From positions 85,289-149,288 of the forward strand of contig JABIBQ010000073.1 in NCBI GenBank assembly GCA_018652685.1: a stretch of DNA of 64,000 bases, read 5' to 3'. The notes under the pieces are model-generated. The model was given only the letters and a program-made list of their open reading frames with translations, did no database searches and was not told the DNA's origin. The translations under genes were made by a program, and so were the position numbers. This stretch comes from Candidatus Bathyarchaeota archaeon (GTDB taxonomy: Archaea; Thermoproteota; Bathyarchaeia; TCS64). Positions 34,348 to 43,490 of the stretch are shown here, piece after piece; positions within the stretch are counted from its first letter, which is position 1, and each line of letters opens with the position of its first letter.

Positions 34348-34995
34348 CTAACGCATCCTTTTCCGTACATTCTTGGCGAACCACTCGCCAAACTTGGTGT
34401 ATGATCCACCAGTTCTAGTGTGACCTAATTTGATCGCGTTAATTACATCTAGATAATCGGTTGACTCGGATTCAACAATTGTATAGGACCTCCCCACCGT
34501 CCCAGGTATATGTGAGTCACTCCCCCCGGTGGTCGGCAATCCTAACCGGTCAGCAAGCTTCTGGTTCAAGTTGCAGATGACATCATATGGGACCTGTGCA
34601 CTGTTGGCAACCTCTATAGCATCAAGGTTAGCGGACTCAACCTGATGCAACTGGGGCCAGCTCCTGGGCAATCCGTAAGGATGCGCCAGTATGGCTGTCG
34701 CTCCCTGATCATGGATGAGGTCAACGGTCTCAGGGAGGCTCAATCCCGGAGGTACGACCTCGACTGGATCAAGGGCCACGACGTGGGCTCTTCTGGCAGA
34801 TATCTCAATCGCAGGAATGAAGACCAGATCACCGGATTTCTCCCGGGCTTCATCAAGCCCCTTGAGGGTATCATGGTCTGCAAGCGCGTACCCGTCGAAT
34901 CCCTGTTCCACGATACGCTTGTTGATCTCGTCGATTGAGTTGAAGCTGTCAGGGGAATATTCTGAATGTATGTGAAGATCCAGCTTGAGCTCCAT
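34348..34995 (-). CDS. PHP-domain metal-dependent phosphoesterase
   Basis: The 215-aa protein has the four PHP motifs: DLHIHSEYSPD (8HxH), LADHDTLKG, AILAHPYG and GGSDSHIPG. These bind three metals and hydrolyse phosphoester bonds in nucleotides or small phosphates. It is the short stand-alone type related to the TrpH/YciV 5'-3' exonuclease and nucleotide phosphatase. The ATG at 34995 is at the domain edge. Confidence 0.87.
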   Translation of the reverse strand: MELKLDLHIHSEYSPDSFNSIDEINKRIVEQGFDGYALADHDTLKGLDEAREKSGDLVFIPAIEISARRAHVVALDPVEVVPPGLSLPETVDLIHDQGATAILAHPYGLPRSWPQLHQVESANLDAIEVANSAQVPYDVICNLNQKLADRLGLPTTGGSDSHIPGTVGRSYTIVESESTDYLDVINAIKLGHTRTGGSYTKFGEWFAKNVRKRMR

Positions 34996-35037
34996 TGTGT
35001 TCAGAAAGAATAGTCTTGTGAGGGCTTCTATTTGTTG

Positions 35038-36680
35038 CTATGAGGAGTTGCCTGAGGCCATCGATATCCTACGGGATAAAGTCGCCTCCAGCTCCTGGAG
35101 CCTCTCCTCAGATAACTGGTTGAAGAGCGGCCTTGGCTTGGTGAGCTTGCGACCGATGTTCACTGCCCTCAGTGCTTCGTCCAAGCTGTAGCTGTTGCCG
35201 TCAAGTCCCAGCTGCCTATAGACCTCGTATGCATGGAACGGGAACACGGGCTCCCCAAGTATGGCTATCGCCCTACTGAGCCACAAGGCGTTGTGGATGA
35301 CATCTCTCGCCTCGTCTGGGTCAGTCTCCTTAAGCTTCCACGGCTCCCTCTCCTGGAGATATTTGTTGCCAGTTATGGCGAGCCCCAGCAGGGTGTCGCA
35401 GATCTTCTTGAACTCATAGTTTTGGACGTACACTCTGATGTCCTCGATGGCCTTCTTAACTGCTCCTTCTATCTCGGGCTCGATGAAACCCGAGGGTACC
35501 TTACCATAGTTCCTGTACGCGAAGAGGAGGCTCCTGTATATGAAGTTCCCCAGAATGCCCACGAGTTCCTTGTTGAGCTTGGCCGCGTAGGTTTTCCAGC
35601 TAAAGTCAAGGTCTCTTGTGTGACCCGTGTAGCTAGCAATGTAATAACGGAGCGAGTCAGCGTCCAGACCCTCCTCAAGGTACTCGTCCTCGACCCAGAG
35701 TACATAGCCCCTGCCTTGCTGAAGTTATGGCCCTCCACTTTTACCATTCCACTGGCGACAACTGCGTCGGGGACGCTGTAACCTGCCCCCTTGAGCATAC
35801 TGGGCCAAAAGAGGCAGTGGTGGTAGACTATGTCCCCTCCAATGAAGTGGATTAGCCTGCCTGGTCCCTTCCAGTAGTGCTCCCAGTCGCCTCCCGTTCG
35901 TTCTGCCCACTCCTCCGTGCTACCGATGTAGCCGATTGGGGCATCGAACCAGACATAGAATGTCAGGTCCTTTGAGCCGGGGAACGGGATCCCCCAATCA
36001 AGGTTTCTAGTGATATTCCAGTCTTTTAGGCCTCCCTTGAGCCATCCCTTGGCGTAGTTCCTAGCATTCTCTGTCCCTCCAAGTCTCTCAAGGAACTCTT
36101 TGAGGAAGCTCTCAAAGGCAGTTAGCTTCAGGAATTGATGCGATGTCTCCTTGTACTCAGCCGTAGTTCCACATATAGTGCATCTGGGGTTCAATATCTC
36201 CCCAGGCTCTAGGTACACGCCGCATCCTTGGTCGCATTCGTCGCCACGGGCATCCGTCCCGCAGTGGGGACAGGTTCCCTCCATGTATCTATCGGGGAGG
36301 AAACGATCGCATGATGGACAATGGGGTAACGTCACGTCCTTCTGGTAGATGTAGCCGTTCTCGATGAGGTTCATGGCTATCGCCCTGGTCCTGTGATGGT
36401 TCACGGGGTCATTAGTGCTTCCGTAGTTATCGAAGAATATTCCCAGCCTGGGGAATATTTGTCTGAAATGTTCATGATACTGTTTGGCTATCCGCTCCGG
36501 TGTTGTGCCCTGCTCCTCGGCCTTCACCGTTATCGGTGTGCCGTGTGTGTCGCTCCCACAGAAGAATAATACGTCCCTCCCCAGCTTGCGCTGGTACCTG
36601 ACATAGATGTCTGCGGGGAAGTACGTTCGGAGATGGGCGATATGCATGGGACCATTGACGTATGGTAGCCCGCATGTCAC
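35038..36680 (-). CDS. metG: Methionyl-tRNA synthetase, interrupted by a one-base deletion in the KMSKS loop
   Basis: The N-terminal part (36680 to about 35715) has [18 protein letters not shown] with the HIGH-type motif, the zinc knuckles CPSCDRF, CPHCGTD, CDQGCG and CTICGTT, and [16 protein letters not shown]. At 35713-35714 one base is missing. Restoring it turns SKA-G into SKSRG, the KMSKS motif, and lets the frame continue as [16 protein letters not shown] through the helical anticodon-binding domain to a stop at 35038. The rebuilt protein is about 547 aa, normal for MetG without the dimer domain. Start is GTG at 36680, though conserved-looking coding sequence ([15 protein letters not shown]) continues upstream without a standard start. 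A sequencing or assembly error is the simplest explanation. Confidence 0.85.
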
Positions 36681-36824
36681 GAGAAGTTTATCGGATTCTG
36701 GATACCCTTCCGGGTTAAATTTATTGAGTCTCTTGCACCTCGGGAAATCTAGTCACTGTTGAGGCACTTAAGGATAATGTATGTAGTTAACGAATAATAG
36801 TAGACGATCCTCTGGTTCTATGTA

Positions 36825-38042
36825 TTACTCGTCGTCGTAGATTCCGCCGTAACACTCCTTTATGAAGAGGAAGAATATCAGCGGCATCATCAGGGACAGC
36901 ACTTGGATCAGGGTATTCGATGTAGTGTATGACCCCGTAATGTCAACAAAGTACCCGTAGATTGGGGTGAAGATGCTGAAGCCTATCGTGCCAAGACCGT
37001 TGACCAAGCCAAGCCCTACAGCGGCCTTCTGGGGCGGAAGGGTCTCGGGGATCATGCTGAAGTATAGTACCCAGTAGCTGTACGCGAACCCCATTAAAAA
37101 GTTCAGAGCCGAGAATACGTAGATTGGTGTTGAGGTTGGTAGGTTAAGGAACACTATCAGTATAGCTGATGCTAGAATCGAGAAGCCCAGTAGTGGAGCC
37201 TTCCTCTTCTTGAGCCTGTCACTTATCGCCGAGACGAGGATACAACCGGGGATACCCGCGATGGTACCCAGGCTTGCGATCTGACCGACCTGGATGTAGG
37301 TCATTCCCCTGACGTCAATTAGGAACTGGGGCATCCAGTTCATGAAGACCCACGCGGTCGTGCTCAGCATGTAACCGGCGAAGAAGGGGTATAACCTCTT
37401 GTCTTTGAGGGTCGCAACTATGCTTTTCAATACAGGAGGTTTGTCCGGCCTCGACGTGTGTACTTGGATATCGCCCTTGTCTTTGAGAAGGAAGATATTC
37501 ATGACCCAGTTGATCACGAGGAGTATGCTCATCCAAAGATATAGAGTCCTCCATCCGCCCAGCCTCTCGACCGCTAGGGGGAACCCCATGTATGAGATAA
37601 AGTTTCCAAGACCGCTTGATGCGCTAAGTATGCCTATTGCAGTTGCCTTTCTGTTGGCTGGGAACCAGGCGGATACCAGTCTTACTGCGTTGATGTAGAA
37701 TGTGCTGCACCCGATCCCGATGAGGAACTGGGCAATGAAGAGAAACTCGTAGCTCTTGCTCCACCAGAACAGGAAAATCCCGACAATAGTCAGTACCGTA
37801 AAGTACAGGATAGTCTTCCTTGCCCCCAGCCTGTCGCTGAGAATTCCACTGGGCACCTGCATGACACCGTAGATGAAGAAGTAAGCAGAGATCAGCATGC
37901 CCATAGAGCTGTGACTGATGTTTAACTCCTCGATGAGTAGTGGAGTCAAGGCCCCCGCCGCGCTTCTAAGGAAGTTCTCAGCAAAATAGGTGATGCATAT
38001 CGTTGTGAGCAATATTAGCGCATAGTGGCGGGACTTCTCCAT
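36825..38042 (-). CDS. Major facilitator superfamily transporter
   Basis: The roughly 405-aa protein has 12 TM helices with the MFS loop GILSDRLGARKTI after TM2 and SAISDRLKKRKAPL after TM8. The pattern (early FAENFLRSAAGALTPLLIEEL) is like organophosphate/organic-anion:cation symporters such as the ACS family, but the substrate is not determined. The ATG at 38042 is chosen over a GTG four codons upstream. It is divergent from the MTAP gene. Confidence 0.86.
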   Translation of the reverse strand: MEKSRHYALILLTTICITYFAENFLRSAAGALTPLLIEELNISHSSMGMLISAYFFIYGVMQVPSGILSDRLGARKTILYFTVLTIVGIFLFWWSKSYEFLFIAQFLIGIGCSTFYINAVRLVSAWFPANRKATAIGILSASSGLGNFISYMGFPLAVERLGGWRTLYLWMSILLVINWVMNIFLLKDKGDIQVHTSRPDKPPVLKSIVATLKDKRLYPFFAGYMLSTTAWVFMNWMPQFLIDVRGMTYIQVGQIASLGTIAGIPGCILVSAISDRLKKRKAPLLGFSILASAILIVFLNLPTSTPIYVFSALNFLMGFAYSYWVLYFSMIPETLPPQKAAVGLGLVNGLGTIGFSIFTPIYGYFVDITGSYTTSNTLIQVLSLMMPLIFFLFIKECYGGIYDDE

Positions 38043-38137
38043 TTTATATTCCACCGGAGGAGCGGCGCCAAGGTCTTAAACGTTGCTGTAGATTCCAAAA
38101 CCAAACATTTATCGTATTTACACGTGATATGCAAGGC

Positions 38138-38932
38138 ATGTCAAAGCCATCAGCTGATTTAGCGATCATAGGAGGGACAGGGGTCTATGACCCAGAACTC
38201 ATTGATAACGCAGAGAGGGTAAAGGTTCACACACCTTACGGCTCTCCATCAGCCACAATAACCATCGGGGAATACGAGGAAAAGCGAATAGCATTCCTCC
38301 CAAGGCACGGGGACGGACACATCATCCCACCACACAAGATCCCTTTCAGGGCGAACGTTTGGGCATTAATGAAGCTGGGAGTCAAACGCATCATCGCCAG
38401 CAGCGCGGTGGGCAGCCTCAGGATGGATTATGAGCCTGGCCACTTTGTAATCACTGACCAGTTCATTGACAGGACGAGGAAGCGCATAGACACATTCTAT
38501 GAGGGCGGGCAGATTTGCCACATCAGTGCAGCTGACCCAATTTGCCCCCAGCTCCACGGGTTCTTCGGAGTCCACGCCAAGAAGCAGGGCCTCACGGTAC
38601 ACAAAGAGGGAACCTATGTCTGTATTGAAGGCCCCAGGTTTAGCACCAGGGCCGAATCTAAGCTGTTCAGGCAATGGGGATGCGATATAATAGGGATGAC
38701 AATGTATCCAGAGGTGATCCTGGCAAGGGAGGCGCAGATCTGCTACGTCAGCGTGGCAATGGTCACGGATTATGATGTCTGGGCCGACAAGCCCGTGAGC
38801 GCAGCCGAGGTACTTGAGACTATGGAAGGCAACAGCGCTAACTTCAAGAAGCTCATAATGAGCGGTTTAACAGAGATCCCAGATGAGAGGACCTGTAACT
38901 GCAGTAACGCGCTGGCAGGCGCCCTCTACTAG
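38138..38932 (+). CDS. mtnP: S-methyl-5'-thioadenosine phosphorylase (MTAP/PNP family)
   Basis: The 264-aa protein has the MTAP hallmarks: LAIIGGTGVYDPE at the start, FLPRHGDGHIIPPHKIPFRANV in the phosphate-binding part, ASSAVGSL, EGPRFSTRAES, and GMTMYPEVILAREAQICY. It phosphorolyses methylthioadenosine (or related 6-oxopurine nucleosides) for purine and methionine salvage. The ATG at 38138 is chosen; one at 38129 is possible. The TATA-like TTATCGTATTTA lies about 30 nt before the start. Confidence 0.88.
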   Translation: MSKPSADLAIIGGTGVYDPELIDNAERVKVHTPYGSPSATITIGEYEEKRIAFLPRHGDGHIIPPHKIPFRANVWALMKLGVKRIIASSAVGSLRMDYEPGHFVITDQFIDRTRKRIDTFYEGGQICHISAADPICPQLHGFFGVHAKKQGLTVHKEGTYVCIEGPRFSTRAESKLFRQWGCDIIGMTMYPEVILAREAQICYVSVAMVTDYDVWADKPVSAAEVLETMEGNSANFKKLIMSGLTEIPDERTCNCSNALAGALY

Positions 38933-38967
38933 GAACATTATTAACTTAATCCACCCCCATTTTGCGC

Positions 38968-39684
38968 ATGCCCAGTAAACAGTTCGTTTTCATGGTTCTG
39001 GAAGAGCACCCGTATGGTAGGGAGATGTTGATGCAACTCATGGAAGCGGAACACTATCCTATGGCAATCATCGAGGAAGCCTCAGATATAGCCGAGGAGG
39101 AGAAGGGAAAGTTCCTTGAGAGGATCATGGGTCACAGGGTCGCCCCGACATTCACCGAGCTTCTTGAGGGAAAGGATATCCCAAGGTACAAGGTTCCCCA
39201 CCACAACAAGAAGACATGTAGGCTGCTCCTTCAGGAGTTAAATCCGGACCTCGGAGTTCTGGGCGGAACAAGGATAATCAGGGACCGCATACTCAGAATC
39301 CCACAGGACGGTATGCTCAACTCCCACCCAGGTCTTCTGCCAGAGGTACGAGGCTCTGCGAGCCCGGCGTGGTCAGTGTACTACGATATCCCAATCGGCT
39401 CGACATGCCACTTCATTGACCCCGGCATTGACACGGGAGATATAGTCGGAAAACGGGAGATATCCATTCACAAGGGCGACACATACGAGAAGATGTGCTG
39501 GCTTACGCTTGTGGAGGCTGGAGCGTTGATGACTGAGGCAGTGAGTTCCTGGAGAAACGGAGAGCTTGAAAGGACACCACAGGGCGAAAGCGACCACCCC
39601 ACGTTCAGGGTACCGTCTGACGAAATCATGAAAATCGTGTACCAAAAGCTCAGAGACCATACCTACAAGCACTACGTGGACTAA
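38968..39684 (+). CDS. Formyltransferase-fold protein
   Basis: The roughly 238-aa protein has the formyl transferase catalytic triad: Asn and His in NSHPGLLPEVRG and Asp in FIDPGIDTGDIV. This is shared by methionyl-tRNA and glycinamide formyltransferases. It lacks the C-terminal tRNA-binding domain and has a short C-terminal tail, so it is more like sugar- or small-molecule-acting formyltransferases. The exact substrate is unknown. It may be cotranscribed with MTAP (35 nt apart). The ATG at 38968 is preferred to a TTG two codons earlier. Confidence 0.82.
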   Translation: MPSKQFVFMVLEEHPYGREMLMQLMEAEHYPMAIIEEASDIAEEEKGKFLERIMGHRVAPTFTELLEGKDIPRYKVPHHNKKTCRLLLQELNPDLGVLGGTRIIRDRILRIPQDGMLNSHPGLLPEVRGSASPAWSVYYDIPIGSTCHFIDPGIDTGDIVGKREISIHKGDTYEKMCWLTLVEAGALMTEAVSSWRNGELERTPQGESDHPTFRVPSDEIMKIVYQKLRDHTYKHYVD

Positions 39685-39754
39685 TCCTCCCATTTTAACG
39701 GGTATTGGGACATATGTTTTTACACTACCTTCCCGAAATCTTCTCTGATTAGAT

Positions 39755-40948
39755 TTGAGTGATGAGTACTCTACCAGAAACAGGGACAATATGCTCTGGG
39801 TCATCGTCGTGGCGATGATGGTCGTGAACGTTGGCGTCCTGATGTTCTCCACCACGTATGGGGGAAACGATGTCGAAACTGCAGCCCTATCCACAGAGGT
39901 GGAAAACCTCGGGTTCCAACTAAATAGCGCGATCCAAGAGATAGAGGCGCTCCAGGACGAGGTACGTATCTCCAGCCTACCCGATAATACACCCAACCTA
40001 GGCTTCATCGAGCTTTACAACACCACACGTAACAGCGTGGTGCTTATTGAGACAGATATCGGGTCGGGAAGCGGTTGGATCTATGATACAAACGGACATA
40101 TTATCACAAACAACCACGTCGTTGAGAATACAAACTGGATCCGAGTCACATTCCAAAGCGGGACTATTATTCAAGCAACCCTAGTGGGTAGAGATCCATA
40201 CAGCGATATGGCTGTAATCAAGATCAACGCATCGGATGAACCCCTGTTCCCACTGGAAATCGGCGTTAGTGCCGACCTTTTGGTGGGCGAAACGGTGACG
40301 GCTATAGGTAACCCGTTCGGGCTTGACAACACCATGACCGCGGGCATAGTCAGTGCCACAGGACGGCAGATGAGTACAATCAATAATTATGCCATAGTGG
40401 ACGTGATACAGACGGATGCCGCAATCAATCCAGGCAACAGTGGGGGACCATTGTTTAACCTGAAAGGGAAGGTCGTCGGGATGAACACGGCAATCATCAG
40501 TAGTACAAGTGAGTTTAGTGGAATCAGTTTCGCCATCCCCTCCGACACCATCCAGAGAGAGGTAGAGGCTCTAATCGAGAATGGAAGCTACGAGCATCCA
40601 TGGCTCGGTGTTAGTGGACTTAACCTGGCACCCCAGTTCGCTGAGGCGATGGGACTCATCAATACCACCAAGGGAACTCTTGTTGTTGAGATTCTTGAAG
40701 GGGGGCCCGCTGACATTGCAGGTATCCTGGATAGCTCAGATACCGTAATTATTGGAGGGTTTACATATTCCATTGGCGGCGACGTGATTATCGGGATAAA
40801 CGGGGTTATAATGGAGACATTCTACGAACTCCAGGTCTACCTAACGAGGAATACTTCACCCGGAGATATCGTAACAATGAACGTGATCCGAGACGGGGAA
40901 GTGATAGAGGTTCCGTTTACACTTGGCTCTCGGCCACCGCCCACCTAG
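39755..40948 (+). CDS. HtrA/Deg-type serine protease (S1C) with PDZ domain, membrane anchored
   Basis: The protein has about 397 aa. The N-terminal TM anchor (residues 13-31) places the protease outside the cell. It is followed by a coiled segment (45-75) and a trypsin-like domain with the triad His121 (NNHVV), Asp151 (YSDMAV) and Ser229 (NPGNSGGP). The C-terminal PDZ domain (290-395) includes GTLVVEILEGGPAD. HtrA proteins degrade or hold misfolded extracytoplasmic proteins. The start is a TTG at 39755. An ATG at 39791 would start directly at the TM helix. It ends in a CTAG shared with the next convergent gene. Confidence 0.88.
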   Translation: MSDEYSTRNRDNMLWVIVVAMMVVNVGVLMFSTTYGGNDVETAALSTEVENLGFQLNSAIQEIEALQDEVRISSLPDNTPNLGFIELYNTTRNSVVLIETDIGSGSGWIYDTNGHIITNNHVVENTNWIRVTFQSGTIIQATLVGRDPYSDMAVIKINASDEPLFPLEIGVSADLLVGETVTAIGNPFGLDNTMTAGIVSATGRQMSTINNYAIVDVIQTDAAINPGNSGGPLFNLKGKVVGMNTAIISSTSEFSGISFAIPSDTIQREVEALIENGSYEHPWLGVSGLNLAPQFAEAMGLINTTKGTLVVEILEGGPADIAGILDSSDTVIIGGFTYSIGGDVIIGINGVIMETFYELQVYLTRNTSPGDIVTMNVIRDGEVIEVPFTLGSRPPPT

Positions 40949-41388
40949 CCGTGTTTAGCCAGCAGCCGTTCTAAGGTGGCCTTATCATAGCTGAGGAGGA
41001 CACCGAATCTTCTGGCGATCTCGTCCTCAATCTCATCCGGGTTACCCTTCTCGTCGCTCTCAATCTTGAGTTTCTTCAGTGAATGATATTCATCTAGAAC
41101 GGATTGGTTATGTGCTATGAGGATGACAGTCTTGTCCTTGGCGACATCCTTGGGAAATAGCTTCGTGACCAGGAGGTCAGGCTCAATGTATAGGAGGGTG
41201 TTATACTCCTCGGCTGCGTGCCTTGTCGCACTTAGCATCTCCTCAGCGTACTCTCTGCTGTAGGTGCTGCTGAGGGCCAGCATTTTGCACCCTGCACCCA
41301 CGACCTCGGAGAAGGCCATGTTGATGCCGGCGTGGTAGCTGTGAGAATCAAAGCTGGGAAGAATCTGGCTTAAAGGATGGTCAGTCAT
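40945..41388 (-). CDS. Uncharacterised 147-aa protein
   Basis: No family is recognised. The sequence has the appearance of a Rossmann-like alpha/beta domain, with KMLALSSTYSREYAEEM, then TLLYIEPDLLVTKLF, then KTVILIAHNQSVLDEY. The C-terminus is a charged helix. It lies 15 nt downstream of the PHP phosphatase on the same strand, so it is likely cotranscribed with it. Confidence 0.75.
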   Translation of the reverse strand: MTDHPLSQILPSFDSHSYHAGINMAFSEVVGAGCKMLALSSTYSREYAEEMLSATRHAAEEYNTLLYIEPDLLVTKLFPKDVAKDKTVILIAHNQSVLDEYHSLKKLKIESDEKGNPDEIEDEIARRFGVLLSYDKATLERLLAKHG

Positions 41389-41403
41389 GGGGTAGAGAGG
41401 GCT

Positions 41404-42255
41404 CTACCTGTTTTTCACTGTTCTTACTACTGAATCGATAGGGTTCATGATTGCATTACGCCCGCTAAAACTGGTGATATGTTTGAAGCCTACTCCTTTC
41501 AGCATCTCAACCGCTTCGGGTAACCAGAAACCCAGGTGTTCCGGCAGATGAGAGTCGCTGCCTATGTTCATTTTTCGGATTCCGGTGTCGTAGACTGCAA
41601 CAAGGAACTCTCTGATGGGGTACTGGATCCCATGAGCGTGACGTCTTCCTGAAGTGTTCACTTCGACGCCCATATCATAGCTCTTCAGCGCATCAATTGA
41701 CTCCAAGCAAGCATCGCTGTAGTCCTCCCATCTCGCAGCCTCTGTGTGCTTCTGGTGGATGTACCTTCTCCAGTAATCGGGGTGGGACATCATATCAAAA
41801 TAACCGGTCTCGATTGCCTCCTTGTACAGGACATAGTAATCATGGGTCGCCTCAACAAGGGGTCTACCATCGAAGAACCCAGGGCTCCTCTTCCTTGAGC
41901 CGACGTCCCATTTTCCCACGAGGTGGACGCTACCCAGAATAAAGTCCCAGTTGAACTCCTCAATGACCCGCTCGACCCGACTTTGATTCCCCTTGATATA
42001 ATCTATTTCCAGACCGGGCTTAAGGTGTACATCCGTGGTCTCGTTTAACTCGTGGATGTTGTTGACGTACCCCTCGATCTCATGGTCCCTGATTCCCAAA
42101 TCCACATCCGGCCCGGTAGTTATCAGGTGAGTGGTGAAACAGATCTCCTCAATACCCCTGGCCTCGGCGGCTTCGATGTATAATTGTACTGTGGATTCCC
42201 TTGCGTCTCTTGAGTGGGACTCATGGACGTGGTAGTCAAACCGAGCCGCCTTCAT
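41404..42255 (-). CDS. PHP-domain phosphatase, histidinol-phosphatase HisJ/HisK type
   Basis: The roughly 283-aa protein has FDYHVHESHSRDA (first metal-binding HxH), CFTTHL, the E-rich PGLEIDYIKG, LGSVHLVG, MMSHPDYW and NIGSDSHLPE near the C-terminus. This is the layout of PHP histidinol phosphatases and related enzymes. No histidine biosynthesis gene is in the window, so another phosphate ester is possible. The ATG at 42255 is chosen over a TTG two codons upstream. Confidence 0.83.
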   Translation of the reverse strand: MKAARFDYHVHESHSRDARESTVQLYIEAAEARGIEEICFTTHLITTGPDVDLGIRDHEIEGYVNNIHELNETTDVHLKPGLEIDYIKGNQSRVERVIEEFNWDFILGSVHLVGKWDVGSRKRSPGFFDGRPLVEATHDYYVLYKEAIETGYFDMMSHPDYWRRYIHQKHTEAARWEDYSDACLESIDALKSYDMGVEVNTSGRRHAHGIQYPIREFLVAVYDTGIRKMNIGSDSHLPEHLGFWLPEAVEMLKGVGFKHITSFSGRNAIMNPIDSVVRTVKNR

Positions 42256-42437
42256 GCTCAAGAGAGACTATGCCCAGATATTTAGAGGGTTCCTATTTAA
42301 AGGAAAAACAGTTTGTTCCGAAAAACATGGAACAGTATTACATAGGAGGCATATTGATCCATGTTACTGGTCAGTCGTCGGTCTCATCCCTCCGTTATTC
42401 CTTTTAATCAAAAACAGCAAAGAGGAATGAACTCATC

Positions 42438-42731
42438 ATGGAAGCAGTAGCCCGAGGAATCGTAGAGCAGGCAATGGACGACGAGTTAACCGACAGGCGG
42501 CTTGAGCTAAGCTATAACACGTTCAAGCAATTAGAGAAAGAGGGCCTACTAGAATCCGCAGAGTCCGCCATGTTCGGAAAGATCTACTCCGAGGCATTCA
42601 GCTACTTCGTTTATTACAAGATGCACTCCAAGGAGGCCATAAGTCTCACTGAGATGGAGGAGTTTGGGAAAGTCATCGACAGAAGGGCACACGAGATCAA
42701 GGGCAAGATTATACACCTGACGGCTCGATAA
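42438..42731 (+). CDS. Small uncharacterised helical protein (97 aa)
   Basis: The protein is acidic and mostly helical (QAMDDELTDRRLELSYNTFKQLEKEGLLE) with an aromatic stretch FSYFVYYKMHSKEA. It has no TM segment or known domain. The ATG is clear. A long hairpin starts 8 nt after the stop codon. Confidence 0.7.
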   Translation: MEAVARGIVEQAMDDELTDRRLELSYNTFKQLEKEGLLESAESAMFGKIYSEAFSYFVYYKMHSKEAISLTEMEEFGKVIDRRAHEIKGKIIHLTAR

Positions 42732-42738
42732 AGGGAAT

Positions 42739-42778
42739 GGGGGAGACCAGGAAAAGGTGAATAAAAACCTGATCCCCC
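42739..42778. other. Long hairpin downstream of the 97-aa gene
   Basis: GGGGGA (42739-42744) pairs with TCCCCC (42773-42778) and CAGG (42748-42751) with CCTG (42768-42771), enclosing an A-rich 16-nt loop. This is 10 bp with small bulges. It sits directly after a stop codon and about 180 nt before queT, so it may help terminate the upstream transcript. Confidence 0.45.
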
Positions 42779-42823
42779 GGTATGTATTCTGGTTTTGACT
42801 CCAACGTTGGTGGAATTAACGTG

Positions 42824-42955
42824 TTATATGTAGTGATTTGCACACATAACGTCAGAAACGGTTTTAAGAGACATTGGAGCTTTACCCGTTCGGCGGGTGA
42901 GTGGGCCCTCCTACCCGTTCCGCCTTACAAATCCCGTGGCAAGGAGGAGAGTAGT
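42824..42955 (+). promoter_or_regulatory. Candidate promoter and structured leader (possible riboswitch) of queT
   Basis: A TATA-like TTATAT at 42824-42829 predicts a start near 42850 and a leader of about 100 nt. It contains a stem ACCCG (42884-42888)/CGGGT (42894-42898), extendable to 8 bp with GU pairs. TACCCGTTC occurs a second time at 42912-42920, so a second ACCCG can compete for the same CGGGT. CCTCCT (42907-42912) can pair with AGGAGG (42942-42947), which is the Shine-Dalgarno sequence of queT. Two mutually exclusive folds that hide or free the ribosome site are typical of translational riboswitches. I do not match it to a known class. Confidence 0.5.
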
Positions 42956-43456
42956 ATGAAGACAAAAGAAATCAGTTTAATCGCAATTATTGCTGCGCTT
43001 TATGCGGCAATGGTTATTGTTCTCGCACCTATTAGTTTCGGTCCGGTACAGCTCAGGCTTGCGGACGTATTGATACCATTAGCTGCTTTGTTTGGGTTAC
43101 CGGTTGTTTACGGTGTGACTCTTGGAGCGCTTGTCGCCAACACATATTGGTTTATGAGCCCCATCGACATCGTACTCGGGGCACTAGCAAACTTAGTAGC
43201 GGGCTATATTATCCACAGGTACAAGGAAAACCTAGTACCAGCCTCAGCCATCGCATCTGTGGTAATTGGCGTTATTGTCGGGGGATATCTTTGGATGTTC
43301 TTCCCGCCGCCCAGTATCTTGGGACTCCAGTTACCAGCTTGGCTTGGGATGATGATAAGTGTCAGTCTAAGCAGTTTGGTTGCCGTCGCAGGTTTAGGAG
43401 TTGCCTTGGTTAAGCTATTGCAACAATCAAAATACATTGAGCAACTAAATACGTGA
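42956..43456 (+). CDS. queT: QueT-family transporter (queuosine/archaeosine precursor importer S-component-like)
   Basis: The 166-aa membrane protein has five or six TM helices and the family pattern GPVQLRLADVLIPLAALFG, with MSPIDIVLGALANLVAGY, seen in QueT (PF06177) S components of ECF transporters. QueT imports queuosine precursors in bacteria; in archaea a role in archaeosine precursor uptake is plausible. The ATG at 42956 is preceded by a strong AAGGAGGAG ribosome site. A longer frame from 42782 lacks family sequence. No ECF energising genes are nearby. Confidence 0.8.
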   Translation: MKTKEISLIAIIAALYAAMVIVLAPISFGPVQLRLADVLIPLAALFGLPVVYGVTLGALVANTYWFMSPIDIVLGALANLVAGYIIHRYKENLVPASAIASVVIGVIVGGYLWMFFPPPSILGLQLPAWLGMMISVSLSSLVAVAGLGVALVKLLQQSKYIEQLNT

Positions 43457-43490
43457 CCTTAATACGTCTAATCTCCTTTTTAGAACCTTA

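Noticed and set aside
35469..35712. Out-of-frame tail of the N-terminal metG fragment as a functional C-terminus, or programmed frameshifting
   Set aside because: The tail is Ser/Thr/Arg-rich shifted sequence without family similarity, and no slippery site or pseudoknot is evident at the shift point.
42841..42955. queT leader as a standard preQ1 riboswitch
   Set aside because: I could not match the class I, II or III preQ1 consensus by eye, so I report it only as an unclassified candidate leader.
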